From: Spirulina sp. SIO3F2 | GTDB lineage: Bacteria > Cyanobacteriota > Cyanobacteriia > Cyanobacteriales > Spirulinaceae | Assembly: GCA_010672165.1 (NCBI GenBank) | Contig: JAAHHN010000002.1 | Coordinates: 23,335-87,334 of the forward strand | Reading direction: 5' to 3' | DNA: 64,000 bases | Part shown: in pieces, positions 8,192-16,987 of the stretch | Layout: each line of letters opens with the position of its first letter | How positions within the stretch are numbered: position 1 is the first letter of the stretch | The notes under the pieces: model-generated | Seen by the model: only the letters and a program-made list of their open reading frames with translations | What the model was told of the DNA's origin: nothing | Databases searched by the model: none | Translations under genes and position numbers: made by a program

Positions 8192-8923
8192 TCAGTCGCG
8201 GCTGCCACCACCCAGGATGATGATCAAACGCAACAAGAAAATAAAGAGGTTGATGTAGGTGAGATACATCGACAACGCCGCCGAGAGATATTGGTCATCT
8301 CGGTAGCTACGGGGCAGAATGTAAAAGTCGAAGACTGCCAAACCGGAGAAGATCAAGACCCCTGCTCCAGAAATGCCAACTTCAAGGAAGGTTGGCGTAA
8401 TCACACCAAAGAACCCCAAAACCACTTGGGCGATGATCACGACCAATAAGCCGATTAAACCAATGCTGAGGGTTTTTCCGAGCGCCATGCCATCTTGATC
8501 CGAGAGGTTGGAGCCGATGCTCTGACCTGCCATAAAGGCAACGCCACAGCCAAGCGCCGCCAAGCCAACACCTTGGATTCCTACAGCAGAACTGAGGGCA
8601 ACGAAAACTAAGCCGCTTAGGGTATAGCCAGAGAGTAAGCTATAGAGCACTAAGATGGGCAATGCCAATTGATTATTAGCTTTCTCGGCAATACCGCGCA
8701 CGACGAAGAATAAAATAAATTGCACGATCATGACACCGAAGAAAGTCGGCATAAACAGTCCAGGTGCGGAGTTGATGACGCCAAGACCACCGTAGGTTCC
8801 GATTGCGGTGAGCACCAGACCACCACCCACAAAGGGCAGTGCGTTGGCAATGACGTTAGGGCCGACAATGCTGGAGCGCCCTGCCTTTTGCATTGCGTCA
8901 ATAAAATTGCTGCTGTTGGCCAT
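8192..8923 (-). CDS. Bax inhibitor-1 / YccA family membrane protein
   Basis: This is a polytopic membrane protein of the BI-1/YccA (TMBIM) family, whose members include pH-gated calcium channels and, in bacteria, modulators of membrane proteases. The 243-residue product is almost entirely hydrophobic, with seven likely membrane segments. It shows family features: a glycine-rich GLGVINSAPGLFMPTFFG region, ALGCGVAFMAGQSIGSNL in the middle, and a C-terminal segment YLSAALSMYLTYINLFIFLLRLI, with Asp residues near the end that in homologues form the pore di-aspartate. The ATG at 8921-8923 is used. It is a single gene, with the MITE-like element directly behind its stop. Confidence 0.88.
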   Translation of the reverse strand: MANSSNFIDAMQKAGRSSIVGPNVIANALPFVGGGLVLTAIGTYGGLGVINSAPGLFMPTFFGVMIVQFILFFVVRGIAEKANNQLALPILVLYSLLSGYTLSGLVFVALSSAVGIQGVGLAALGCGVAFMAGQSIGSNLSDQDGMALGKTLSIGLIGLLVVIIAQVVLGFFGVITPTFLEVGISGAGVLIFSGLAVFDFYILPRSYRDDQYLSAALSMYLTYINLFIFLLRLIIILGGGSRD

Positions 8924-8958
8924 AATTAGTTTGTGATGGGAAAAATCTAAACAGTGAA

Positions 8959-9369
8959 TTATGACTCTATTGTATCGTCTTGATTTTGAGTCGTTGGAGA
9001 TGGCTGTGATTTGAGATAATTAAGGAATTCGATCAGCTTTTCGTCTGTGAGGTGCTGGCGCGATCGCTTCCCGTAATTTGCTAGCAGATGGTTGCGTCCC
9101 TGATCTTTCGTCCAGCCTAGGCGCTTCATGTTGATATTTGTTTGGGCAATGATTTCCGTGAAGTCGAATGTATCATCCAGCAAAACTTTAGTTTGCGAAT
9201 TGGGGTCAGATATTGAGTACGCTGATGAGTTTTGTGCGCTGGCTGTCTCGACCATACGCTTTGCTGTGACGGTTTCTGATGCTGGCAAGCCGAGAGGCAT
9301 TTGTCCCTCAGAGGTCTCGACCTGGCTGTTTGCTGTGGAATCTTCTGACGCTGACTGATCCGGCTTCAT
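8959..9369 (-). CDS. Module protein 1 (C-terminal FTEII/LGWTK module); probable 3' half of a broken gene
   Basis: The family is not one I can name. The 136-residue frame has a low-complexity Ser/Thr/Glu N-terminal half, then a ~55-residue module: TFDFTEIIAQTN, MKRLGWTKDQGR, NYGKRSRQHLTDEKLIEFLNYLKS. The same module ends the two neighbouring ORFs. The module looks helical and basic, like a small DNA- or protein-binding domain (inference). The ATG at 9369 has no Shine-Dalgarno. Its reading frame is open upstream of that ATG to about 9403 and there encodes LVEFLDYLKSH, the missing end of the module in the ORF before it. So the frame probably began in that ORF and was separated by a frameshift (see findings). 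Confidence 0.6.
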   Translation of the reverse strand: MKPDQSASEDSTANSQVETSEGQMPLGLPASETVTAKRMVETASAQNSSAYSISDPNSQTKVLLDDTFDFTEIIAQTNINMKRLGWTKDQGRNHLLANYGKRSRQHLTDEKLIEFLNYLKSQPSPTTQNQDDTIES

Positions 9370-9398
9370 ATGAGATTTGAGATAGTCCAGAAACTCTA

Positions 9399-9644
9399 CT
9401 AATTATCATCTAAGCGTTGGCGCGATCGCTTGCCGTAGGTCTCAATGAGATAACTGCGTCCCTGCTCTTTTGTCCAGCCCAGGCGCTTCATTTCCCGGTT
9501 CGTTTGGATAATGATTTCCGTGAAGTCGATCGTCCCGTCAAGCGACATTGGTTCTGCTTGATGCACAGTAGACTTCTTATGCCCAAACAACTTAATGCCA
9601 ATAGTTCTAGCGATCGAAGACCATAGTTTATTTATCATGTGCAT
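9399..9644 (-). CDS. Module protein 2, truncated by a frameshift after 81 residues
   Basis: The 81-residue frame carries a short N-terminal stretch and the module TIDFTEIIIQTNREMKRLG, WTKEQGRSYLIETYGKRSRQ, RLDDN, then TAG. In the neighbouring paralogues the module goes on with ELVEFLxYLKS. Here that sequence exists in the next frame, starting immediately after the stop (LVEFLDYLKSH), and runs on into the ATG of the downstream ORF. Comparison with the 250-residue paralogue (RLDNGELVEF) shows that four missing bases after GATGATAAT would restore perfect spacing. I read this as a broken two-module gene. A sequencing error is possible. Confidence 0.65.
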   Translation of the reverse strand: MHMINKLWSSIARTIGIKLFGHKKSTVHQAEPMSLDGTIDFTEIIIQTNREMKRLGWTKEQGRSYLIETYGKRSRQRLDDN

Positions 9645-9744
9645 GATTTTTTTGTAATAAGCTCACAAGGGCCTGAAATTCCTAGGATTGAAAGGTGGAG
9701 CTTGGCAAACAGGCAGGCGGATTACATCACTTGTCAGCCAATCC

Positions 9745-10497
9745 TTAAGGCAAAGACTTGAGATACTCCAAAAACTCCACTAGCTCTCCGTTATCCAACC
9801 TTGTGCGGGAATTCTTGCCATAAGTGGCGATGAGGTAACTACGGCCTTGTTCCTTTGTCCAACCCAAGCGCCTCATTTCTCGATTGGTGTGAGCAATGAT
9901 TTCCGTAAAATCGAATGTGCCATCGGGTAAAACAGTGGGTTGAGCCGCAGGTTTAGAAGGCGCTTCTACGGAGAATTCTTCGCCAGGTAAATGTCCATTG
10001 CCATTGCTACTCACTGCTTCGGCAACAGATGGTGGGGGAGGTGGTGCAAGCAGTTGAGGCGGTTCAGCCGTTACAGGTTCAGGAGGCAGCGGCTCAGACA
10101 AATCTGGTTGCAGTGGTTGTAGAGGGCTTACCACCGATTCAACGGGTTGGGTTGGCCTTAAAGCAGGTTCAGGTGGAGTTGAGGGCAGCGGTTTTGGAGA
10201 ATCGGTATTTTTTTGAGGTGGTGGAATTGCTGCTGGTGCAGCAGTTTGCATGATGGGGATGGGCTGCGTCTTTATCAAGGGCGGCACACCAATTTGTGCT
10301 AAGAGGGCAAGGGCGCGATCGCGAGCTTGATCTTCAGCCGTCTCAATGTTAGCCGCAGCGCTCAAACCCGACGCGACACAATCCCCCGCTTGGGCTATAC
10401 AACAGCGGACTAAATATTGGCCATGCTCAACGCCCACCCATTCGGTTTCGATGGTGCAATGGGGATAAGTGGTTCGGAAATTTGCTAAGTTTGCCAT
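9745..10497 (-). CDS. Module protein 3: annealing-protein-like N-terminus, Pro-rich linker, FTEII/LGWTK module
   Basis: The 250-residue product has three parts. Residues 1-75 form a compact domain (YPHCTIETEWVGVEHGQYLV, then AANIETAEDQARDRALALLAQIG) whose pattern of an ordered beta sheet then a helix with RALALL resembles Rad52/RecT-like single-strand annealing proteins and similar folds; this is a weak resemblance. Residues ~80-190 are a Pro/Thr/Glu/Ser-rich linker. Residues ~192-250 are the module DGTFDFTEIIAHTN, MRRLGWTKEQGRSYLIATYG, KNSRTRLDNGELVEFLEYLK. It starts at ATG 10495-10497. It is the only complete member of the three-ORF array and probably represents the intact architecture. Function is unknown. 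Confidence 0.7.
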   Translation of the reverse strand: MANLANFRTTYPHCTIETEWVGVEHGQYLVRCCIAQAGDCVASGLSAAANIETAEDQARDRALALLAQIGVPPLIKTQPIPIMQTAAPAAIPPPQKNTDSPKPLPSTPPEPALRPTQPVESVVSPLQPLQPDLSEPLPPEPVTAEPPQLLAPPPPPSVAEAVSSNGNGHLPGEEFSVEAPSKPAAQPTVLPDGTFDFTEIIAHTNREMRRLGWTKEQGRSYLIATYGKNSRTRLDNGELVEFLEYLKSLP

Positions 10498-11105
10498 CGC
10501 TACGTAACTTGATTGTTTAGAGAGCTAACGGGGTCATGGACTGTAAAAGCGCAATCCATGCAGAGGCAATTTCAATTGCCGAGAAAATCACGTCATTTGA
10601 GGCTTTGATGTAAACAGATTTGTGCAATCGCAGGTATGGATCGTGACACCCAATCACAGCATAGATATGATGATTACATCAATCTCTGCCATCATTCTAC
10701 AAATTTTCTGCCAACAATTTGCCAAAACGTCCAATAAACCTAACAATGAAGAGTTGGGTGATGTCTTTCCAAGGCAACTGTTGCGAACTGGAGTCAGAGG
10801 GTTTAAACAAAAAATTACGTTTGAAGACCAGTGACTTGAACTGTTCCAATTGTTATAGGGCTGGCTTACTCAAGCGCCTGATTGCACCTCGTCAGCTCTG
10901 TATTTCTCTGCTATTCCACCCTTGCAGCGATGGTGGTTTGGGATGCGCCCTCCTCTCTTTAAGCCAATATTAAAATCGTAAGTCTGCATCGTGTTTGATT
11001 TTCACTGCATGATCCTAGCTAACTTACTTCTGGCCCCTTCACTTCACCCTTGATGCTTCGAGCAGTTTCGCTCATTTCCCTCATTCACAGGAATGTAAAC
11101 AAACA
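10498..11105. other. Gene-free spacer of 608 bp
   Basis: This lies between the divergent module gene and zam and should hold both promoters. I see one small hairpin, GGCAATTTCAATTGCC at 10565-10580, and no RNA gene or convincing open frame. Short plus-strand frames at 10622-10834 and 10719-10973 lack ribosome-binding sites and familiar content. The zam start has AGGA 13-16 bases upstream. Confidence 0.5.
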
Positions 11106-13382
11106 ATGGAATTCTCAATCGCCACATTACTCGCACAGTTCAGCAACGACAAACAAGTTAGCTCCGATGTCTTAGGTCGTAAGCTGGGTTGTGATGATGA
11201 ATTGAGCACCCAGAAACTCCAGATTGCGATCGATGCCCTCGCCAAAATTGGCGTTCTGGGGGCAGAAGACGAGAAGTATTACCGGACTGTCCAAGATGGT
11301 GTTGTCGAAGCCAAACTCCGTTGTTCTAGCAAAGGGTTTTGTTTTGCGATTCAAGATGAAGAAGGGGCAGATGATATCTACGTCCGTGAGAGTTATCTCA
11401 GTAATGCTTGGAATGGCGATCGCGTTTTAGTCGAAATTATCAAAGAAGGGAGTCGACGTCGCTCTCCAGAAGGGTCTGTGAAAGTCATCCTCGATCGCGC
11501 CAACCCCTCATTGCTGGCCCGTGTCAAAAAAGTTGCCGATGGGCATCGTGCTGTGCCCCTGGATGATCGCTTGTTGTTTGAAATCAATTTGGAAGGAGAG
11601 GCAGATTACCTAGACTCCGCTTTAGAACATCTGGTTCATGTGGAAATTCAACGGTATCCTCTGGGGCAGCATCCCCCCCTAGGCACGGTCACTAAAATTC
11701 TGGGTTCTGATGCAGAAGCCGCTAACGATACCGATATTGTGGCTTGTAAGCATGACTTGCCCCAAGGCTTTAGCGACAAAATCACCGAAGCCGCTAAAGC
11801 CACCCCGAAACCCGCATCCTCTGGCAAGATTGCCAAAGCTGAAATTCAAAAACGGCTTGATCTCCGTTCAGCCTTGACCTTGACGCTTGAGGATGAGCGA
11901 TCGCTCAAAAATAACAAGCAACTGGATGTGATCGAAAATGCCTTTAGTCTTGAACCCCTCGATAATGATCGCTGGCATTTGGGCATTCATATTGCCGACT
12001 TCTCCCATTACATTGAATACGAAACCCCACTCGATATTGAAGCCAAGCGACGCGGAACGGCAGTTTATCTCGGGGATGTGGGTTTACCGCTGCTGCCGGA
12101 GAGTCTGACACGGCGCTGTTCTTTTTTGGTCGATCAAGAACGACTGGCAATTACACTACTGATTACGCTGGACAGTACTGGCCAGGTGATGGAGTTTGAT
12201 ATTCACCCTAGTGTGATTAAGGTTGATCATCACCTTACTTATCAACAAGCCCAAACCTATCTCAATGAGCCGGAATCACCTCCAGCTGAGCTGGAAATTG
12301 CCCTTGAGATGTTGGAGCAAATGTTCTTTACAGTTGCGCCTTTGGTTAAAGCTCAGCGGTTGCAGCGGGGAGGGTTTGAAATGATCTTCGAACCATATAG
12401 CTGCGCTTTTAAAGATGAGAGCCGTCTGGGAACGGTTGTGGTTGAACAAGCGCTACCGATTCGGGCCTTGCTTACTGAACTTTCGCTGTTGGCAGGACGG
12501 ATTATCGCCCAGCATTTCAAAGCGTTGGGGATTCCCGCACTCTTTTGTATGCAACCAGAGCCTGATCTTATGGAGTTGGAAGACTTTTTAAAGTTGGGTA
12601 TTAATCTCGATCTAGATTTAGATGTGGACTCAGAAGAAGAAATTCAGCCCCGTGACTATCAGAGTTTTACCCATGAGATTATTAACTCCCCCGCTCCCCA
12701 AATTCTTACCGAGTTTCTCAAGAAAACGCTTAAATCTGTGGTGTATAGTACAAAGCCCTCACCCCATTTTGGTTTAGCCTACAGTGATGGCTATTGTCAG
12801 GTGCTATCCCCTGGACGCCGCTACGCTGACTTACTGATGCAACGCATTCTCCATTCCCTACTCTCTGAGGGACGCGATCGCCGCACCAACCGCACCAAGA
12901 AGGGGGTTAACCTCGGCAGTAGCGCTGCCCATGACCAGGTGAGTTGGGATGTGTTTTCAGAGGAACTGCAAACCCAATGGCAAAGTGACATTGCGGACGT
13001 GATTCATCACATCAACGAGCGTGCTAAAGTCGCTGATGATGCCGAGAATGATCTCGAAGGCTTAAAGAAAGCCGAAAAAATGAAGGAACGCACGGGCGAG
13101 GTCTTTAAAGGCTGGATTACCGGCGTGCAATCCTATGGCTTTTTTGTGGAAATTGAAGAGCTGATGGTCGAGGGGTTAGTGCATGTCAGTTCCCTTAAAG
13201 ACGATTGGTATGAATATCGCTCTCGGCACAGTTGCCTGGTGGGGCGTAAGAACCGTACGGCTTATCGTTTGGGCGATCGAGTGGATGTTCAGGTCAAAAG
13301 TGTGGATTATTATCGTCAGCAGATTGATCTAGTGACAGTGGGTGGAGGAAGCGAAGCGGCTGGGGACTTTGAGGAAGAGTAA
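11106..13382 (+). CDS. zam: Zam-type RNB-family protein with degenerate RNase II/R active site
   Basis: The 758-residue product has RNase II/R architecture: an N-terminal cold-shock-like region, the RNB domain (about 245-600) and a C-terminal S1 RNA-binding domain (GEVFKGWITGVQSYGFFVEI onward, about 665-745). The RNB core is recognisable from LGIHIADFSHYIE and TAVYLGDVGLPLLPESL. However, the segment that holds the catalytic aspartates in RNase II/R (a D-x-DD cluster just before A-(L/I)-S-L-E) reads LDVIENAFSLE, so the metal-binding Asp residues are replaced by Val, Glu and Asn. Loss of that site is the known mark of the cyanobacterial Zam clade, linked to acetazolamide resistance and photosynthetic pigmentation. 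Exonuclease activity is therefore doubtful. Cys residues in the RNB part are candidates for the redox pair reported for Zam. Confidence 0.85.
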   Translation: MEFSIATLLAQFSNDKQVSSDVLGRKLGCDDELSTQKLQIAIDALAKIGVLGAEDEKYYRTVQDGVVEAKLRCSSKGFCFAIQDEEGADDIYVRESYLSNAWNGDRVLVEIIKEGSRRRSPEGSVKVILDRANPSLLARVKKVADGHRAVPLDDRLLFEINLEGEADYLDSALEHLVHVEIQRYPLGQHPPLGTVTKILGSDAEAANDTDIVACKHDLPQGFSDKITEAAKATPKPASSGKIAKAEIQKRLDLRSALTLTLEDERSLKNNKQLDVIENAFSLEPLDNDRWHLGIHIADFSHYIEYETPLDIEAKRRGTAVYLGDVGLPLLPESLTRRCSFLVDQERLAITLLITLDSTGQVMEFDIHPSVIKVDHHLTYQQAQTYLNEPESPPAELEIALEMLEQMFFTVAPLVKAQRLQRGGFEMIFEPYSCAFKDESRLGTVVVEQALPIRALLTELSLLAGRIIAQHFKALGIPALFCMQPEPDLMELEDFLKLGINLDLDLDVDSEEEIQPRDYQSFTHEIINSPAPQILTEFLKKTLKSVVYSTKPSPHFGLAYSDGYCQVLSPGRRYADLLMQRILHSLLSEGRDRRTNRTKKGVNLGSSAAHDQVSWDVFSEELQTQWQSDIADVIHHINERAKVADDAENDLEGLKKAEKMKERTGEVFKGWITGVQSYGFFVEIEELMVEGLVHVSSLKDDWYEYRSRHSCLVGRKNRTAYRLGDRVDVQVKSVDYYRQQIDLVTVGGGSEAAGDFEEE

Positions 13383-13407
13383 TTCAGCGGCAAGCAGAAT
13401 GGCTGCG

Positions 13408-14709
13408 TTACAGCTTTACCCTTCTATCCGTAGCGGGCATCTTGCCCGTCTTGAATTTGGAGGATAATTCTTGTTGCTGTACCCGATAGGTTCGACCATA
13501 ATCGCAATCATCACAACCACCATGGGTGTGGATGAAAGTGAGAAATGTCAGACTTACCACCAACTGTGCCAAGACAATCGCCAATAGCCAACGGGTGCGT
13601 TGATGATAGGCTCGCGCCAGCCACAAAAACGGAAATGGGAACACAATTGGGATGTAGTAGGGCACAACGTTGGTGGCAGTCAGTGTAAATACCCCGCCAA
13701 CGCCGAGGCCTAGGGCATTGAGATGGTCATCTAGCTTAGGGTGGCGGGTAGCTTTGGCTTGGGGAGAGCGGGGCGATCGCCGATCTTGGAACCACTGATA
13801 GACTGCCCACAGGCCCACCCCCACCAAAAAGCCGTGGGCCAGCACCATTAAATAGGTCGGAATACCACCAATACGGGGTTCCTGCAAAAATGTTGACCAA
13901 AATACCTGTTCGAGAGGATAGCTAAGGTTGATCCCCAAAGCACTAGTAATCCATTGGGCATAGAATTTGGGAACCAGTAAACCCACAATGGAGGAGGAAC
14001 TGCGCTGCCATTGGGGCAAAGCATCCCAAAGCCAATAGACCAGTGGAATACTGGCCAGGGCTGAACCCAGCAGCCAGCCCCACCAAGCTGTTTGGCGTAA
14101 GGCGTGACGTCGAGCATCGTACCAAAGCGTCCACAACCATAAACCCAAGGTGAAAAACAAACCCCCCATATGGACTTGGCCAGCACAAAGGCTCGCCGCG
14201 CCCCAAAGGAATGCGCCCCAAAAGCGCTGGCGAAACCAATGACCCACAAAACAGAGTAAACAAAAGGGAGCGAGTAGATCAGGAATCCAGATTTTGCGGG
14301 CAAAGACGAGGGCAATCGGGTTGACGCTGGCGATCGCCAGACCCCAGAGCCAAGTAAGGCGTTTGGTGCGGCTAATTTGCCAGAGCACAAACCCAAAGAA
14401 GAGCCATAACACAACAACATTCAGCAGCATTACCCCTCGTACCAAACCAACAGGTGTGGTGGCAAACCGGGCGATCAAGGCAAAACACCACAACCCCATA
14501 CCCGGATTGGGAATACCAATTGAACTCATAATGCCCCCTGGCGGCAATGGGATTTGCCCCTGCGCTAGCTTCCGGGCTTCATTGAACATCCATTGTTCTT
14601 CGCTTTTCCATTCCATATCTGCTGCCCACACCAACCGCAGCACCGAACCGATCGCCAGGCAGGCGACTACAAACCACAGTTGTTGCCGTGGGGTTAATCT
14701 AAAATCCAT
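13408..14709 (-). CDS. Polytopic membrane protein, probable GT-C glycosyltransferase-like
   Basis: The ~433-residue product has about nine to eleven hydrophobic segments and resembles dolichyl-phosphate-mannose-mannosyltransferase/ArnT-like (GT-C) integral membrane enzymes, which move sugars from lipid-linked donors. In this family an acidic loop follows the first membrane segment; here DMEWKSEEQWMFNEARKLAQ fits that position (about residues 30-50). The C-terminal part contains a His/Cys/Asp-rich HTHGGCDDCDYGRTYRVQQ segment. The ATG at 14707-14709 (MDFRLTPRQQLWFVV) is chosen over an upstream frame extension to 14784 that starts in the spacer. Substrate and product cannot be told from sequence; GT-C is an inference. 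Confidence 0.65.
   Translation of the reverse strand: MDFRLTPRQQLWFVVACLAIGSVLRLVWAADMEWKSEEQWMFNEARKLAQGQIPLPPGGIMSSIGIPNPGMGLWCFALIARFATTPVGLVRGVMLLNVVVLWLFFGFVLWQISRTKRLTWLWGLAIASVNPIALVFARKIWIPDLLAPFCLLCFVGHWFRQRFWGAFLWGAASLCAGQVHMGGLFFTLGLWLWTLWYDARRHALRQTAWWGWLLGSALASIPLVYWLWDALPQWQRSSSSIVGLLVPKFYAQWITSALGINLSYPLEQVFWSTFLQEPRIGGIPTYLMVLAHGFLVGVGLWAVYQWFQDRRSPRSPQAKATRHPKLDDHLNALGLGVGGVFTLTATNVVPYYIPIVFPFPFLWLARAYHQRTRWLLAIVLAQLVVSLTFLTFIHTHGGCDDCDYGRTYRVQQQELSSKFKTGKMPATDRRVKL
13433..13450. repeat. Dispersed palindrome GCGGGCATCTTGCCCGTC
   Basis: An 18-bp palindromic repeat (stem GCGGGCA / TGCCCG) is preceded by CCGTA. It overlaps the last codons of the minus-strand membrane-protein gene and lies 50 bp past the zam stop, so it may also act as a shared hairpin between convergent genes. 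The same motif with CGTAG(C/G)GCGGGC recurs near 29.4, 31.0 and 48.8 kb. Confidence 0.55.
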
Positions 14710-14803
14710 ATATATTGTTGTTGAAGTCGAATCAGATTGCTGCCAGAAAATCAGTAACCACACTACAACATATATTTGAACCATGCATCATGCGTAATTG
14801 ATT

Positions 14804-15340
14804 ATGCAACGCATTATTACTTTTCTGCTGGGGTTTTGCTTAGGAGTTTTTACTATTTACGAACTCGATCGATTCCCACTCAATCGTGTTCATGATGGTT
14901 TTGGTCGGATCAACCTACCGATTGGCAAAAGAATAACGTTGATCAGCACATCCCCCAATACCCGTGCTCGAGTATTTATCATCGAGCAACGCTTCATGTT
15001 TCGCAGTATTGAGCTAAGGCTCCAAAAGAAAGGAGAAAATACGATATCTATTTTTATAGCGGAGACAAAAGATCCACCTGGCGCAGAAAGAGTTATCTGG
15101 TCTAAAGATAGCTCTAAATTTATTCTTCTGGGTCGAAATTTTTATGGAATAGAAAGTTATCCTGAACAATTCAGATCTCAAAATGGAGAACTTTTATATG
15201 TTTTATACAACTTAAATGCCAATCAAAAATATTGCCATCAACCAGATATCCCAGACAACAACTGCCTTCCCTTACCATCATCTATACTCGATGAGTTTCG
15301 AGAAGATTCAGGAACGAGCAGCTTGAATGGTAGCTTTTGA
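14804..15340 (+). CDS. Hypothetical membrane-anchored protein
   Basis: I do not recognise this 178-residue product. It starts MQRIITFLLGFCLGVFTIYE, a single N-terminal membrane segment or uncleaved signal anchor. The rest is a beta-rich soluble domain with alternating hydrophobic and charged residues, a KFILLGRNFYGIESYPEQF stretch and a Cys-containing C-terminal tail (YCHQPDIPDNNCLPLPS). Two Cys could form a disulfide outside the membrane (inference). Its DNA is noticeably richer in A+T than its neighbours, which may mark transfer. An ATG at 14804 is used; the frame also has a TTG six bases earlier. It lies between a divergent membrane-protein gene and the convergent lnt. Confidence 0.6.
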   Translation: MQRIITFLLGFCLGVFTIYELDRFPLNRVHDGFGRINLPIGKRITLISTSPNTRARVFIIEQRFMFRSIELRLQKKGENTISIFIAETKDPPGAERVIWSKDSSKFILLGRNFYGIESYPEQFRSQNGELLYVLYNLNANQKYCHQPDIPDNNCLPLPSSILDEFREDSGTSSLNGSF

Positions 15341-15355
15341 CTGAACGGATCGAAC

Positions 15356-16987
15356 TCATTTTCCCTTCAGTCGCCAGACTCCATAACTAATCCCACTACC
15401 GAATAAAAGCACCCACAATAACCAATCTCCCCAACGAACATACAACGTCTGGCTGTGGCGGCGCTCCACTGTCGCCGTATGGAGCGAATAGGTATCCATC
15501 TGCGATCGCCACACCGTTTGGCCATGGGGATCAACGATCGCAGAATAGCCCGTGTTCGTCGCCCGAATCGCCCAGCGGTCGGTCTCAATCGCCCGCATCA
15601 CATCTAATGCATGGTGCTGGGCTGGCATCACATGGCTGTAATGGGCATCATTGGAAACCGTCACAATAAACTCACCCCCCTGAGCCGCTTGGCGACGGAA
15701 ATGTTCCGGGAATGCTGATTCATAACAAATCCCCGCGATCGCCTGTTCCTGCGTCGTCTCAAAAGTTTGCTGGGGGTCACCCGCTTGGAGGGTGGCATCT
15801 AATGGCGACAAACGACTAATAAAACGGCCGAGGAGTTGGGCAAAGGGGATATATTCCCCAAGGGGAACGAGTTTCACCTTGTCATATTGGCTGAGGGTTT
15901 GCCCCGTGGCTGTGATGCTAAATAGGCTATTGGTTTGGGTTGTGCCCTCCTGACCGAAAGCCCCCACCCAAACAGGCACTCGCTCCGTCTGAATAGCCCG
16001 ATAAAAAGGGTGATTACTTTCGACAAGTTGAGACCAGACAAACGGTAATGCAGTCTCTGGTGTCACCACCACATCAACACCTTGGGCTGCCAACGCTCGA
16101 TAGCCTTGAGTATAGCCCGCGATCGCTCGCCGCCAGCCTGCTGGATAGAGCTTGATTTCGTTAGGCACATTGCCTTGAATAACGCCCACCCGGAAGGGTT
16201 GACCCTCTGAGTCTGCTACCTGGCTCAAGCTGTAGCCGCCCCAGATCGCAACTCCCATGAAGCTGATTGCTGCGATCGCCAGACCCCATCTTTGGTAAGC
16301 TGCTCGACGGGGTATGAGAATGGCTTCGGCCAAAAGACCGTTGACTCCGACAATCAGGGCGATCACTGTAGTGGGTCCAGAAATCTGCCCCCAATGCAAA
16401 ATCCACAGGTTGTTTGGACTTTGGGTATAAGCCAAGGACGGCCACCATAGGGGCCCCAACTGCCAAAGGGCTTCGAGACCACACCAGAGGCTGATTCCCA
16501 CGAGCCAACGACCCCAAACAGTTTTGGGTGAGAGCCAAGGCCAGAGGATTGCCCACACCATCGGAATTGCTGTGCCCCAGACGATAATCAAGACCCAGCA
16601 AACCAAAGCAATGAAGAGGCTAGAAAACCAGGGAACCCCCATCCAAGTCATGGGATGAATTCCTGTGATCCAAAACAATGCGCCGCCGTAATATCCCAAA
16701 CCCCAAGCTGCACCATAGAGCAGGCGCGATCGCCAAGGGGCGTGGCGGCAGACACTCCATAGGGGGGCAAAGGCGACCCAAGCCAAACCAAACCAGCTTA
16801 AAGGAGCTGTGGCAAGTGCCATGCTACAGCCGACGAAGACCATGAAGCAGACCTGTAGCCAATGTTTATGAAAGGATTGAAATAGCTGGGGAGAGCTGGT
16901 CGTCACGCTTGATAGTGACTGTCGCTGATCCTGCTGATGAGGGGATCGGGATTGATTTGTATAGGACGGTAAATTTTTACCAATCAC
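15356..16987 (-). CDS. lnt: Apolipoprotein N-acyltransferase
   Basis: Lnt N-acylates the N-terminal diacylglyceryl-cysteine of lipoproteins at the periplasmic face of the inner membrane. The 543-residue product has an N-terminal region with about eight membrane segments and a C-terminal carbon-nitrogen hydrolase domain. The catalytic Glu-Lys-Cys residues are visible: Glu in VTPETALPF, Lys in YDKVKLVPLGEYIPF, Cys in GICYESAFPEHF. The start is a GTG at 16985-16987 that overlaps by 11 bp the end of the upstream small gene, which suggests coupled translation. The C-terminus ends with one more membrane segment. Family assignment is firm. Confidence 0.95.
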   Translation of the reverse strand: MIGKNLPSYTNQSRSPHQQDQRQSLSSVTTSSPQLFQSFHKHWLQVCFMVFVGCSMALATAPLSWFGLAWVAFAPLWSVCRHAPWRSRLLYGAAWGLGYYGGALFWITGIHPMTWMGVPWFSSLFIALVCWVLIIVWGTAIPMVWAILWPWLSPKTVWGRWLVGISLWCGLEALWQLGPLWWPSLAYTQSPNNLWILHWGQISGPTTVIALIVGVNGLLAEAILIPRRAAYQRWGLAIAAISFMGVAIWGGYSLSQVADSEGQPFRVGVIQGNVPNEIKLYPAGWRRAIAGYTQGYRALAAQGVDVVVTPETALPFVWSQLVESNHPFYRAIQTERVPVWVGAFGQEGTTQTNSLFSITATGQTLSQYDKVKLVPLGEYIPFAQLLGRFISRLSPLDATLQAGDPQQTFETTQEQAIAGICYESAFPEHFRRQAAQGGEFIVTVSNDAHYSHVMPAQHHALDVMRAIETDRWAIRATNTGYSAIVDPHGQTVWRSQMDTYSLHTATVERRHSQTLYVRWGDWLLWVLLFGSGISYGVWRLKGK

